This document shows, one piece after another, positions 32,785 to 44,861 of a stretch of DNA of 64,000 nt. The notes under the pieces are model-generated. The model was not told the DNA's origin and made no database searches. It saw nothing but the letters and a program-made list of their open reading frames with translations. A program made the translations under genes and the position numbers. Position 1 is the first letter of the stretch. Every line of letters starts with the position of its first letter. The stretch comes from Aquilaria yunnanensis. Its lineage: Eukaryota > Streptophyta > Magnoliopsida > Malvales > Thymelaeaceae. The DNA is taken from contig CM077596.1 in NCBI GenBank assembly GCA_039654915.1, positions 58,526,501-58,590,500 on the forward strand, in the 5' to 3' direction.

Positions 32785-34641
32785 TCAGTGCCACCCATCT
32801 TTCCCATCATCACCTGGGCAGAGTATGGCTCCGGGGCATTTGACTCTCTCCAGGTAGCGCAACTTTGGGAACAATTCACGCAGGAACTCCAACTTTAAAG
32901 CAGTCAAAAACTTCAAACGCAATATCTCTACCTCCCAGTTCTGCTTACCCTCCTCAATTTTGTTCAAGTAGGCTAGATTTCCGCCTCTAATGTAGAGCTT
33001 CTTTAGGTTGGTCAGCTTCTCCGGAACTAGCCAACTGGGAGGCTCTCTCCCATGGAAACATCGGAGCTCCAGCTTTTCTAGCATTCCCTGGCTGGTCAGC
33101 TTCTCTGGATCCACTGCTACAGGCTTCCCTTTCTTCTTATTCACTTGGGTCTGCCATGAAACTCCTCCCCATTCTAGTTTCAGTTTCTGAAGCTTCTTGA
33201 AGCTTGAGAGAACAACTCCACATTCTTCTACATCAAAATTTTTGCTGTTAATGTATATGCTAAGTTTCCTGAGCTCCCCAAGTTTGGCTAAATCCCTTAG
33301 ACGGCATGACTTCCAATCATTCCAAATGACGAAACCTTTCAGTACTTGCAGCTTCGAGAGTGAAGACAGCTTTTTAGGCATTTTCTTGAGCAGGTAACAC
33401 TCGGATGTGTCCAAGTGAATCAAGTCCTTGAGTAGGCCTATGTCTTCGGGAAGTTGCTCCAGATGGTGACATGCTCTGAGGTCCAAGATTTTCAGCTTGC
33501 TAAGCTCACAAATGCAATTGGGCAGCTTCCGAATTCCAAAGATTCCTTGAAGACTAAGCAGCCTCAATTTCTTAGAGTTCTTCAAATCCTTCAGAAACTC
33601 GCCGGACTCTACCTCGATGTCCCGCTTCGGCGCACTCTCCCACGTCCCCAGGTAGAGAACACAGATTTCTTTCATCTTGGAGAGCCACCCTTTCTTGAAA
33701 TGAAGGAGCGGTTTGCTGACATTGAACAAAGTTTTAAGCTTTTCAGGTATGATGTTTAAGAATTCCTTTGTCGTTGATGAACCAGTCTCGTCTCCGATTC
33801 GAACCAGGCATGCTCGACCACACGTTTCAGTATCCATGGTGGGATTCCCCTCCGAATCGAAAACGAAAGCCTTGAATTTTTCTGCCAAAATTATCAAAGC
33901 AGGACGAGCAGTCGGTTTTACCCTGTACCCCTTTGCTCCAAATCTTCGATTCTCCCCCACCGTCTCAATCAAATCCTTGTTCACAAAATCTTCAAGAGTC
34001 TCGTTCAGAAAATCCTCCGCCGCTTTTTCGTCCGGAACTAAATCTTCTCCGATCCACCAGTACATCAAAAGCGTCTTCTTTACTTCTGCATCTTCAGGGA
34101 AGATCAATAACGACAGCAAGCAGAGCTGCGACTTGCTGTCAAAGCTTTCGAATTTTACCCGGATTGATTGGAAATAATCGCTCTGTTCCACCATCTCTTG
34201 CGTCTGTAAAAGGCTGGGCGAGCCTTGAGCCGCTCTTCCGGTGATGGTTTTCTTGAAATAACGACTAGCTTCCGAATTTGGGTTCAGAGAATGATGCTGC
34301 AGAGGGATCTGTATCTTCATCTTGGTCAGATTGCTCCTGAGCACATCAGCGTTGTGAAGAACCTGCTTCGGCAAGGAGCTGGTCCCGTAAGTCTGGATGT
34401 CTCTCAATAAGTCGTTCACATTGGATTCGAGGGTTTCCAGAAGCTCGCTGATATCCGCTTCAAATTTCTCGAGCTTCTCGAAGGCCACCGTTATGTAGTC
34501 CAGTTCTCTGCACAGCTTGTCCAGTTGACCGGTGAGTTGGCTGCTGTCGGCATTGCCGCGGGCTCCGAAGAGACGGGAGCGTAAGTCGGATGTCCTTTTG
34601 CTGACTGTTTGACCGGTTATGGCTGGTGTCTGATCCCCCAT
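32785..34641 (-). CDS. NB-ARC-less CC/winged-helix/LRR protein (NLR-like)
   Basis: An intact, intronless frame of 618 codons starts at ATG 34639-34641 (MGDQTPAITG) and stops with TGA after GKDGWH. Residues about 35-110 form a heptad-rich helical region like an NLR coiled coil. Residues about 155-245 match the winged-helix part of plant NLRs (LCLLSLLIFPEDAEV, LLMYWWIGEDLV, FVNKDLIETV), but the usual MHD motif is replaced by YRVKP. Residues about 355-600 hold leucine-rich repeats (LRLLSLQGIFGIRKLPNCICEL, LKILDLRACHHLEQLPEDIG). There is no P-loop, kinase-2 or other nucleotide-binding motif, so ATP-switching is not expected. Plant databases hold proteins of this shape under RPP13-like names. Likely role: immune signalling partner or regulator (inference). 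Confidence 0.85.
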   Translation of the reverse strand: MGDQTPAITGQTVSKRTSDLRSRLFGARGNADSSQLTGQLDKLCRELDYITVAFEKLEKFEADISELLETLESNVNDLLRDIQTYGTSSLPKQVLHNADVLRSNLTKMKIQIPLQHHSLNPNSEASRYFKKTITGRAAQGSPSLLQTQEMVEQSDYFQSIRVKFESFDSKSQLCLLSLLIFPEDAEVKKTLLMYWWIGEDLVPDEKAAEDFLNETLEDFVNKDLIETVGENRRFGAKGYRVKPTARPALIILAEKFKAFVFDSEGNPTMDTETCGRACLVRIGDETGSSTTKEFLNIIPEKLKTLFNVSKPLLHFKKGWLSKMKEICVLYLGTWESAPKRDIEVESGEFLKDLKNSKKLRLLSLQGIFGIRKLPNCICELSKLKILDLRACHHLEQLPEDIGLLKDLIHLDTSECYLLKKMPKKLSSLSKLQVLKGFVIWNDWKSCRLRDLAKLGELRKLSIYINSKNFDVEECGVVLSSFKKLQKLKLEWGGVSWQTQVNKKKGKPVAVDPEKLTSQGMLEKLELRCFHGREPPSWLVPEKLTNLKKLYIRGGNLAYLNKIEEGKQNWEVEILRLKFLTALKLEFLRELFPKLRYLERVKCPGAILCPGDDGKDGWH

Positions 34642-34789
34642 CCGCGATCGGGCGCTGCTGGGGCGAGGTGGGGTTCACTGCTTGGTGTGCAGAAAGGGCT
34701 AGGCCGATGGCCCCGGTCATTTTAAAAGAATGAAAATCGCCTGTGCCATTTCCCTGTCCCTAACCTCTGTCCCATTTCCCACAAGGTGC

Positions 34790-34795
34790 CACGTG
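34790..34795 (-). promoter_or_regulatory. G-box upstream of the NLR-like gene
   Basis: The palindrome CACGTG lies about 150 bp upstream of the start codon in the context GCCACGTGTTC. It could bind bZIP or bHLH factors; the role is inferred from position alone. Confidence 0.35.
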
Positions 34796-37094
34796 TTCTT
34801 ATTCTAATAAGATTGATGAAGCCGTTAATAAAATGATTGCACCGAAAAAATTATCTTTTACAGATATATCTAATTTCAAAATCAGAAACTTATAAGAAAA
34901 AGGTTTTCTGGAAAGTGCATGTGTATTTATTTCCCACCCGTTATTTTGCTTAGTGCTATTATTTCCTTCCTCTGACAATTCTAATTTCTAAGGGCTAGTA
35001 GCAATAATATTGCATAACAAATAGAGGAAAAGGATGTTAAAAAAGTATATAATTGCCTAAACATCCAGTAACAGATTCTTTCAAGATTGAGCAATTAGCC
35101 CATAACAAAAATTTCAACTGATTTTTGTTCAAATCATCTCCTCAAACTGAGTGTTTTTTGGGCCTTTGGATTTAAGTGAACTCCAATCAGCCATTGGATC
35201 AGTTACTGGAAACCTGTTGGAGCGGTAGACACTGGAAAAGAAAAAGAAAGGAAAAGTTTGGAAGGTGGAAACAAAAGCCAGGGCAGGTTTACAAGACTGG
35301 ATTTTTGTTTTGATTTTTTTTTTTTTTGCTGGCACTCACTGGTATTTGCCTATTTGGGGTTTGAAGTAAAGTTGTTAAGATTGAGATTCTACCTAAGATC
35401 ATTTTTTATGATACAAGGTCAGAATTGTAAAATCGGATTATATATCATAAGATCTTACCAAAAGATCAAATTCCTTTTAAAAAATAATATAATTTATAAA
35501 AAATACTAATTATATTAGAAAGTTAATGAAATTCAAGTGTCATAACAACTGTACAAATACAATTAGTGTACAGCTAGAGCCCTAGTAACGCATACATTAA
35601 CATAACAAATACAATAACCAACACAAATTTAAAAGAAATTCATAAACAAACATAAATAACACAATAACGATAAACTTATAGAGGTGCCGAGTTTTGTTCT
35701 CCAAATGAGAGAGAGATGCGCTCTCTTCTTTTTTGGTTTACTTCACAATTCAAATTATATAATCAATAGTTTGGGTAGCCCAACTTGAGCAATAAGGGTC
35801 CAGGCACTTAAACTTTCTAATTTAGGTTAAAATATAAGTGTAACAAAAAAAAATCAATATCAAGTAGAATCGATAGGATCTTAACATTTTAATCGGGATC
35901 CGACCCGATCCTACCATATTATCAATCTTATTACTTTCTGACAATGTTTCATGATGTTGGATCGTAAGATTGCGGGATTCTAAAATCCAGATCGGAATTT
36001 TAACAACCTGATTTGAAGACCTACAAGTTTTTTTTTTTTTGTCTAGTGAAATTTTTAAATATATTCTGTACCAAACCTACCCCTAAATTATTATATGGAT
36101 TTACACTTTCTTAAAATGCTGAATTTACATTCAATTTTGGAGTTTAAATAATTCATTATTTAATACATGATTTTCACTTTTACTAAGTCTTTTGTCTAGA
36201 ATCACTTGAATAATTGTTTTATAAAGTAATTATTTTTATTAATTATCTTCTCTGTTCAGCCTAATAAATTAAATAAAAATACTAATTTTTAAAAAAATTA
36301 TTTTAAAAATAATTTTTAGGGTTCTTAAAGTATAAAGTTTCAATGGATATACAAGTTGAATGAAAAATAAGTAGGAATAAAAGTGATGCATGAAATGTAA
36401 GATCATTTAGTTGGAAAGAAGCACAACCGATAAAACAAGTTATTTTATTTTAAATAGTTGATGAGATTATACATTGTATGGATTTTTTTCGCTTAAAAGT
36501 TCTAATAAAAGGACTACTGTATCAAGCTACTACAAATTACAACTAATGTAATATTATTTTATATAAAAAAAATACAGGTATTTGGCCCAAAATTTTATTA
36601 GAAATCATAGAATATTACGGAGGAAATCATTTAATCACATTAGAGAAAATAAAAAAAATTACCAAAACCCCTAAGGTATAGTCGAACCGGCGTAGCAAGC
36701 TTTCCATTGTCATTGCCCATCCCTGTCACTTACTAGAATCACCTATCATTGCAGAGTGGTGAATGTCAGTTCAGTAGCTGTAGAGGTGGGATGCCACCGA
36801 GGCAGAGTTCAATCAACTGGTTGCTTTTGTGGGAAAAAATGAATAATAACTAAATAATTAATTTTGGTTTCCATGAATCAAATGCAGAAGTTTAGGGGCA
36901 AACACTACAAGGTGGAAGCCCAAGAGTGATTTAGCAAATAGTGCGACTACAATGTGACTAAATTATTTAGTCATATAATCATCAGTTGCTTCAACAAAAA
37001 TGACTAACAGGCAATTAAAAGTAGTGATTTAATTGTTCAGTCGCTGCATTTATGGCATGTTAATAGAGTAATTTGCATCTGTGGCCCATAACAT
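34796..37094. other. Intergenic DNA upstream of the NLR-like gene
   Basis: No gene is recognised. At 36655-36690 a fragment (AATTACCAAAACCCCTAAGG) resembles one end of the MITE family at 30.6 and 32.0 kb; no partner end was found. GA-rich and T-rich simple stretches occur near 35315 and 35707. Confidence 0.5.
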
Positions 37095-38034
37095 TTTATT
37101 ATTGTCATATTTTGGATTCTAACCTCAAAACTTTGAATAAGAAGTCTTCAATTTTAATTTTTAATTTCATTTTAGACCTTTAAAAGACAGAAAGCGCTAA
37201 AATTGATGGATAATACAACATGACACGCCACCAAGGGTGATTAGCCGGTATGTCAGCCGTTATGATAATGTGGAAAAAGCTAAGGAAAAAAAAAAGAAAT
37301 TCTTCACCGGCAATCTCCTCCACCGTCCGGCGCCGAATTTTGGCCTCCTCGATTTTGCCGAAGTCAGCCACAACCGATTTCACCTATTTTCCTTACTTCA
37401 GGTCGAATTCAGAGCAGATCTCACCCTAGTGGACAGTTTCCCCTACCTCAGGACGATTTCCCCTACTTCAACTTCACCCTATGAGGTGTGATTCGTCCCG
37501 ATTCTATTGCCGAACAATGTAAGAGATGAAATCGCCAAGATGCAATAGACGAAATTGCAAAATCGAACACGAAGATGGAGGAGATGGCATAGATGAAATC
37601 GAATGTGGAAGAGACTAAAATCGAAGGTGAAGGAGGCTGAAATCAAAGGCTCGTTGCACTCACGATTCGTCCCGATTCGCGGCAAGCAAAGGAGGCGTGA
37701 TTCGTTCCTATTCGATTGGCAAATGGTGGAGGAGATTCGCGGACGGCTGGAGGGCGAACGGCAGGAGGGAGGACTGAGAGAGGGGCTACCGGGAAGAGGC
37801 AGGAGGGTGGAGAGTGGAACGATGCGATTCATCCCAGAAGTTTTTTTTTCCCCATTTTTCATCCCTTTTTATTATTTTTTTCTTTTCCACATCATATATA
37901 TAGCTGATGATTCATGGTGCCATCATGACGAATTGTCTATACTGGCATGCCATGTGGTTAGCTCCACCTATTCTAACAGTTTACATTTTTCAAAGGTCTA
38001 AAATAGAATAAAAATGTTAGCCCAAGTGCGGCTA
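37095..38034. mobile_element. Inverted-repeat DNA element with a GC-rich interior
   Basis: The left arm from about 37165 (TTTCATTTTAGACCTTTAAAAG...) and the right arm up to 38034, read inverted (TTCTATTTTAGACCTTTGAAAA...), pair over more than 130 bp. The pairing includes a shared GATAATGTGGAAAA/GATGATGTGGAAAA block near the inner ends. Between the arms (about 37300-37860) the sequence is much richer in GC than its surroundings. This architecture resembles Mutator-like elements that carry captured sequence. The right arm stops where the copia LTR begins, so the outer right end is missing or displaced. The superfamily is uncertain. Confidence 0.55.
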
Positions 38035-38416
38035 AGAGAAGGGATGAATTGGTTGAATTCTCAAAATAACTGAAAATGAGTTTTTATACCCTTAGCCAAA
38101 AAAATAATTTAAGAATCACAAATAAATTCATTCTAACTAAAAAATAACTATCACAATAATCCTAAATTTTGCTTAGAAAATTAGCATTGAAGAGTTCTTG
38201 AAATCAAGCAACTTCAACCAATGTAAAAATACAAGTTACCAAACAATGATCAAGCAAGTAGAAGGAGAGAGGCTTGCACATAAAGATTTTTACAGAGGTT
38301 TGGTCCCTCTTTTTAAGAGCATATTCCTCTTCCTAAGTTCATTACTTGAGAGTTTTTTCCCCTACTATCAAGTCAAGTGTACACAAGATCACACACTCCT
38401 TTTGTAGCTTTCTCTA

Positions 38417-39263
38417 TGATAGCCGAAGGGTTGTCCCCTCTATCTGGCCGAACTCCCTGCCGAGAGAATGGCCCGGAAACCTGGCGATTACCCGAGGAAA
38501 GGTGGAATCACGCACCTCGGAAGCAAAGCCGAAGATCTCGAGCTCGGGACGTCAGGAAACTTGAGGATACTATTAGCCCCCCTGAGGTACTAAACAGATC
38601 GTCTTCGATGGAGAAACACCCGCTGGTGCGAGCCGAAGAAGATCCCTCAAAGGCTTAACCCCTGAATCAGGGAACTCCCGAACTACGGGCATATTGCCTA
38701 AAGAGGCATCGTCTGTATTAAAGGACGACCTCGGAGAGGGACTTCGGGAGTACGGCAGGAGCATTTAAGGAGCCTCTGACATACCGCCCAGACCACCTCA
38801 AACGGCGGTCTGACACGCCGACGCCATCCAGGTCACGTCACGACCTGCCCCGGTTCAAGGCTCAAGGAACCTGCCACCGGCTACTTGTCCCCTACGCCCA
38901 GAAATCCAGGAGAGATCTGACCAGACACGTGTCACGATCTGAACGTGCTGGACATTCCTATAAATACCAGGAAACAAACCTGGGCAAAGGAGGGCCCCCT
39001 GGCTAGACTCCTCTCCCTGAGAAAACACAAACAGGCAAGGCCTTTCTACCATTTTTCAGGGCTTCTCCCTTGTTTCCTTTCAGGACACTGACTTGGGCGT
39101 CGGAGGTTCCTCCCCGGAAACACACCCCGGGGACCTCCTAACCCTCTTCTTCTGAGTTTCTTAGGCACGCTCCCCTGGGCAATCTGACCTCCAGGCGGTC
39201 TCCCCCTCAGGAAGTCCCTCCATTAGTTACTAAGTCATCCAACGAAGATGTCGCCCGGCATCA
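38417..39263 (+). repeat. Tat-2 5' LTR
   Basis: 847 bp, starting TGATAGCCGAAGGG and ending CCCGGCATCA. It is a match to 48323-49180. It holds the TATA box at 38959-38966 and a GACACGTGTC palindrome near 38924. Confidence 0.93.
38959..38966 (+). promoter_or_regulatory. TATA box of the Tat-2 5' LTR
   Basis: TATAAATA in CCTATAAATACCAGG lies about 305 bp before the LTR end and about 30 bp downstream of a CACGTG palindrome. It is shared with the right LTR and with Tat-1's 5' LTR. Confidence 0.6.
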
Positions 39264-39265
39264 TT

Positions 39266-39283
39266 TGGTGCCGTCTGTGGGAA
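39266..39283 (+). other. Tat-2 primer-binding site
   Basis: TGGTGCCGTCTGTGGGAA begins two bases after the LTR. It differs from the Tat-1 site by one base (C to T at position 4). Confidence 0.7.
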
Positions 39284-39432
39284 CCTGCTCTGAGGTCGCC
39301 GTCGTTGAAACTCGGCGTTCTAAGGACAAGGGACTCCCGAGGTCCCCGTCCACGCCTGAGAACCAACCGGCTGCTGAGCAAACACTCCCAGGGACTTCTA
39401 CGCCCGAGGAAGACCGTACTTTTGTCATCACC

Positions 39433-40749
39433 ATGAGTTTTCTGCGCGACTTTCAACGGTCTATTGTGGCTGAGATGACACAGCAGATGGACCGAATGTG
39501 GCCCCAACAAACTCAGGCCCAAAGGCCCCCCTCACCAGCACGCCATCGGGAGAAAAACCCCAAATTAACCCATCGCAGTTCGGGAAGCGGAGATCCGCGT
39601 GAAGAGACTTCTACCGAAGACATACCCCTCGGGAAACAGCCTGTGGGGCAAACAGGGTCCAAACGATCCAAAGTCTCACAGCGAAAGAGTTCGTCACCTG
39701 AGGCAAGGTCTCTGTCCCCCCGGCGCCGAACTCACTCCCCGAAGAGGCGCCGGCAATCTCCCCGCCCAGGAGAAGAGCCTAACGCCACGGTGCTTATGGA
39801 GAAGATACTAGCAAGACTAGACAGGGTGGAGAAACAGGTAGCCCGCAAACCCGTCTGGGCTAGACTATCGGGAACCTTCTGTGAAGATGAGTCCCCATTC
39901 ATCCAGGCCGTAGTTGAAGCAGCCATGCCAGGCGACTTCAGAGTACCTCGGCTGGAGATTTATGATGGCCACACTGATCCACAGGCCCATCTGACCAAGT
40001 ACAGACGTAGCATGATAATGCACGGTGCTGACGACGCTACCATGTGCAAATGCTTCGAAGTCACCCTCACGGGACCAGCAACGGCGTGGTATAATTCATT
40101 GCCTCCTGGAACCATCACGGAGTTCCAGGAGTTATCCACGGCCTTCACACAGCAATTTATTGGAAGTCGGCCAACGGTGAAGATGCCTGTCCAGATGTTC
40201 GACATAGAGCAAAGAAATGGAGAAACCATCCGCGACTATGTCGAAAGGTTCAACAGGGAAGCTCTAAGTGTCCCGGACTTTCGGCCCGAAATACGCATCC
40301 TCGCCATGACGCGGGGCCTTCGGAGAGACTCACAGCTGTTTTACGAGTTCTCTAAGGACCCCCCGGACACCCTCGGCAAATTTTACCGAAGGGCTGAACA
40401 GCACATGACCGCCGAGGAGCTGAGAATGGGCGGGCCGAAGTCCGATCACGCCCGCGCCGAGGGGTCTAACCAGCAAACTTGGCAACAAACCGAACAGGGA
40501 GGCCGACCTCGGAGAATAAGGGGAAGGAAACTCCCAATTTTCACGCCCCTGAACACTACAAGGACAAACATCCTCATGACAATGGAAAGGCAAGGAACAC
40601 AGATTCGATGACCAAGGGCCATGACCGCTGACAACAAGAAAAACATAAAGAAGTTCTGCCAGTTTCACCGCGACCACGGCCACGACACCGAAGACTGCTT
40701 CCAACTGAAGAAGTACATAGAGTCGCTGATAAAACTGGACCAACTTTGA
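39433..40749 (+). pseudogene. Tat-2 gag
   Basis: The first in-frame ATG is at 39433 (MSFLRDFQRS); the open frame upstream starts only at a TTG inside the primer-binding site. A Pro/Ser/Arg-rich N-terminal part is followed by the capsid region (PGDFRVPRLEIYDG, ATAWYNSLPPGTI, RDYVERFNREALSVPDF). The [15 protein letters not shown] finger lies near 40660-40705. A TGA at 40609-40611 cuts the frame before the finger. A second pair of stops (40747-40752) separates gag from the protease, which is in the same frame 10 bases later. Apart from these the frame is intact. Product role: virus-like particle protein and RNA binding. Confidence 0.88.
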
Positions 40750-40761
40750 TGATATCTGCGG

Positions 40762-43700
40762 ATGCCTTCCCCGAAAGGAAGAAAAGATGAGGAAGAAAAG
40801 GCCGAGGACGAGGACTATGATTCTGATAGACGGAGGAACCGAAGTCCGAAAAGGCGTCCTCCACCACCGGTCGGTGTAATTCAGACAATCACAATGGGGC
40901 TCCCATCCTCGGAAAGAAAGAGGAAGGCCAGAGAGATAGTAGTCATGGAATATCAGAGTCCGGCGAAGAAACTGGCCCGCAAGGACGGATCCACCGTCAT
41001 CTTTCCCCATGACGATCCGCTGCTGATCGTGGCGAGGATAGGGAACTGGGACGTCAAAAGAGTGCTGCTTGACGATGGATCGAACGCTGACGTCCTGTTC
41101 TCGCACTTACTGCTGAACTTGGGCATATCTTCCAGCGACCTCAAGCCTGTCACCTCGCCTACCTTCGGCGTAGGACCGTCCGAGCTGCCCGTCCTCGGAT
41201 GGATCGATCTCCCCTTAATGATGAAAGGAACTTCGGTGGATGGGATTGCTGAATTATACGCCTCCACAATGGCGAGGTTTATTGTCATGGACGTCCCTTC
41301 ATCGTACAATGTCATCCTTGGAAGACAGACACAGGGAAATCTGCACATTCACCCTGATGTGAAATACTTAACTGTCACTTTCGCCACCAAGGATGGAGAT
41401 GCAGAGATCTTTATAGATCAAGGCGAAGTAAGAAAGGTTTTTGTGAAGACACGGAAAGCTCCGGCAAACAACTTCGCACAACACAATGGAGGCAAAGGCA
41501 CCAGAGAAAGGCAAAGAAGAAGATCCCGTGAAAGCGGAAACGGAAACAGTAGAACTTGTCCCAGGTCAATCTACCTGAATAAGGAAGAGCTTGGCCGAAG
41601 GTGACAAGGAAAAACTTGTATCTTTTCTACTGAAAAATAAAGATCTGTTTGCCTACTCGCCGAAAGATATGCCAGGGGTGAACCCTAGCGTAATACAACA
41701 TAGCCTCAAAGTAAGCCCGGGAGCAAAACCTGTCCGACAAAAGAAACGGGGCATCTCAGCCCATAGGAATAACTTCGTCAAAACCGAAGTCCAGCGCTTG
41801 CTAAACGCCGAGGTCATCAGGGAGGTCAGGTACCCCGAATGGTTAAGCAACGTGGTCATCGCCACAAAAGAAGGCAGCAGCAAGCTCCGGATGTGCATCG
41901 ACTTCAGAAATTTGAACGATGTTTGCCCGAAAGACTCATACCCTCTCCCACCAATAAATCAATTGGTAGACTCGACTGCCGAATATGGGCTCCTAAGTTT
42001 TCTAGACGCCTTCAGTGGGTATCATCAAATAAGGATGGACCCCGAAGATGAAGAAAAAACCGCCTTCATCACCGAAGGAGGAACATACTGTTACGTCAGA
42101 ATGCCCTTCGGGCTCAAAAACGCAGGAGCCACCTACCAAAGGTTGATGAACAAGGTCTTTAAGGACCAAATGGGGAGAAACATGGAAGTGTATGTCGACG
42201 ACATGATAGTCAAGAGCAAGCTGCCTGACAGCCACGTTGTGGATCTAAAGGAAACCTTTCACCAACTCCGAGCCTTCGGGATCCGTCTCAATCCCGAAAA
42301 ATGCATCTTCGGGGTGACCTCTGGAAAATTCCTTGGGTACATGGTATCCGAAAGAGGCATCGATGCTAACCCGGAAAAAATTAAGGCTCTGCTCGAGTTC
42401 CGAACTCCTACCACTATAAAAGATGTGCAGAGACTCACCAGAAGGATAACCTCCCTTAGCAGGTTTATTTCCAGGTACGGAGATCGGTGTCGACCATTCT
42501 TCAAAGTCCTTACCAAGGCAGCAAAAAAGGAGGACAACCTCGGAAGGAATGATCATCCTTAGAATGAAGACTGCCAAAAGGCCTGGGAAGAACTCAAAAT
42601 CTACTTGGCCAGCCTGCCTACCCTGTGACAACCTCGCGAAGGAGAGCCCCTCGTGTTATACCTTGCCGTCACAGAGAAAGCTGTGAGCTCGGTTCTTGTG
42701 AAAGAAGAAGGGCCAAAGCAATTGCCGGTCTATTATGTAAGCAAGTCCCTGCATGGTGCCGAAGTCAGGTATCCTTTGTTGCAAAAAGCAATATACACCT
42801 TGGTGCTAGCAGGGAGAAGGCTACGACCATACTTTCAGGCTCACCCTATCATCGTCCGAAGTAGTCTACCACTACGGGATGTCATGAGAAAAGTTGATCA
42901 TTCTGGAAGGCTCTCCAAGTGGTGTATAGAGCTTGGTGAACACGATATCACTTATGAACCTCGGAAGGCCATAAAAGCTCAGGCACTGGCAGACTTCATT
43001 GCCGAAGTACCCACCACTGAGGATAGCCACCTAGATCCAAACGAAGGTGAGCCAGAATAGACCTTGCATGTTGACGGAGCTTCGGGTTCTGAACACCAGG
43101 GAGCTGGGGGGTAATTATCAGAGGCCCCGAAGGCCTAGAGGTAATGAAGGCCATCAAGTTCAGCTTCAACGTCACTAACAATGTGGCTGAGTATGAAGCC
43201 CTCATAGCGAGATTGCGCCTAGCCAGAAAAATTGGCGTGAGAAATTTAAAGGCCCACAGCGATTCTCAGCTAGTGGTCCGACAGACGGGAGGAGACTATG
43301 GGGCAAAGGACCCAACCTTGGCAAAATAGCACGAATTGGTATCAAAGCTCATTCAGGAGTTCGACACCGTATGGATCGAAAACGTACCTCAGCGGAATAA
43401 CACCGAGGCAGATTGCTTGGCGAAGTCAAAGACGTACACCGAGGTGCAAGACCATCCAAGCATCTCAATGCTAAGCATAGCAACCTCGGGCAAAGGATGG
43501 AAAGATCCAATAAAAAGATACCTCGCAGAAAACGTGCTACCCGAAAACCCAGGCGACGCTGCAAAACTGCGAAGGCGCTCCGGTCGATTATTCCTAATCA
43601 GCGAAGAGTTATACCGGCAGGGATACGCAAATCCGCTGCACAGATGTGTGGACGAAGAGGATACTGAAATGATCCTCGAAGAAGTCCACGAAGGCATTTA

Positions 43701-44733
43701 TGGTTCACACATCGGAACCGACGCCCTTGCACCAGTAATACTCCGCCAAGGATACTTCTGGCCTACCCTGAGAAAGGACGCAAGGCAGTTCGTCCGGAAA
43801 TGCGGTAGTTGCCAGAGACACGCGAACATCCAGAGGGCACCCTCGGAAATGGTAACTTCGGCTAACTATCCCTGGCCCTTCGCGGTCTGGGGTATAGACC
43901 TTATTGGGCCACTCCCCACAGCGCCCGGAGGCATGAAATTCTGCGTGGTAGCAGTAGACTATTTCTCCAAATGGGTCGAGGCGGAACCTTTGGCGACTAT
44001 CTCGGCAAAAGAAGTGCAGAAGTTCGTATGGAAGAACATTGTATGCAGATTCGGCATACCAAGGGTACTAGTAGCTGATAATGGATCCCAGTTCATAGAC
44101 AAAGGATTCCAGGAATTTATCAGCAACCTCGGAATAAAGATGCATTTCGCCCCAGTAGCTCACCCCCAAAGCAACGGGCAGGTTGAAGTATCTAACAGGA
44201 CCATAAAAAATGGCCTGAAAAAGAGACTAGGGGAAGCAAAAGGGAAATGGCCGGGAGAACTCCAAAGCTTATTGTGGAGCTACCGAACGACGCCCCAAAG
44301 AGCCACCGGGAAGACTCCCTTCTCGCTCGTCTTCGGTACAGAGGCCATCATCCCAATCGAGATAGTTCGACCATCAGTACGGGAGCAAGTATTTGATGAA
44401 GGTGGAAACGACCTCGGCCTAAGAACCAAGCTTGACCTCGTCGGCGAACACAGAGAAATAGGCGAGCTAAGAAGAAAAGCTTTTCAGCAAAGAGTGGCCG
44501 CGGCTATAAATTTACGGGCCAGGCCAAAAGAAATCAAAAAAGGAGACCTCGTTCTCCGAAAGGCTGAGTTTGCACCTCGAAGGCCATCCCACAGAGTACT
44601 TCATGCGAACTGGGAAGGACCTTATCTGGTTCTTGCCAAAGTACGAAAGGGCGTGTACAGACTTGGCAACGCCGAAAGCGTAGAATTGAAAAATACTTGG
44701 CACTCAGACGCCTTGAAAAAATTCTATGCTTAA
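40762..44733 (+). pseudogene. Tat-2 pol: protease, RT, RNase H, archaeal-type RNase H, integrase
   Basis: Protease (LDDGSNADVLFS near 41072) is in the open frame from 40762. A frameshift near 41480-41510 precedes the RT frame, which is open to 42562 and carries CIDFRNLND and the catalytic YVDD at about 42191-42202. Stops at 42560, 42626 and 43058, a frameshift near 43108 and a stop at 43327 break the two RNase H domains. From 43336 to 44733 the frame is open: the end of RNase H (TEADCLAK), a His-His-Cys-Cys finger (H118, H125, C156, C159 of this frame), the integrase triad D188, D248, E284 (D,D35E), and a C-terminal domain with WEGPYLVLAKVRKGVYRL. Confidence 0.9.
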
Positions 44734-44861
44734 GGCCGCACGGAAGAATTGCGTTGTACAAAAAATATTCTAAGTACAGAAAGATTCTCAAGTGTACAAA
44801 ATTGTACAAGTCAGAATTCCGCAAAGGTGCTTGCCACAAAAAGCGCAGAGATAGTTTTCCT

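Noticed and set aside
37603..38001. 132-codon frame inside the inverted-repeat element
   Set aside because: Arg/Glu/Gly-rich low-complexity product without domain; it continues into the right arm of the element.
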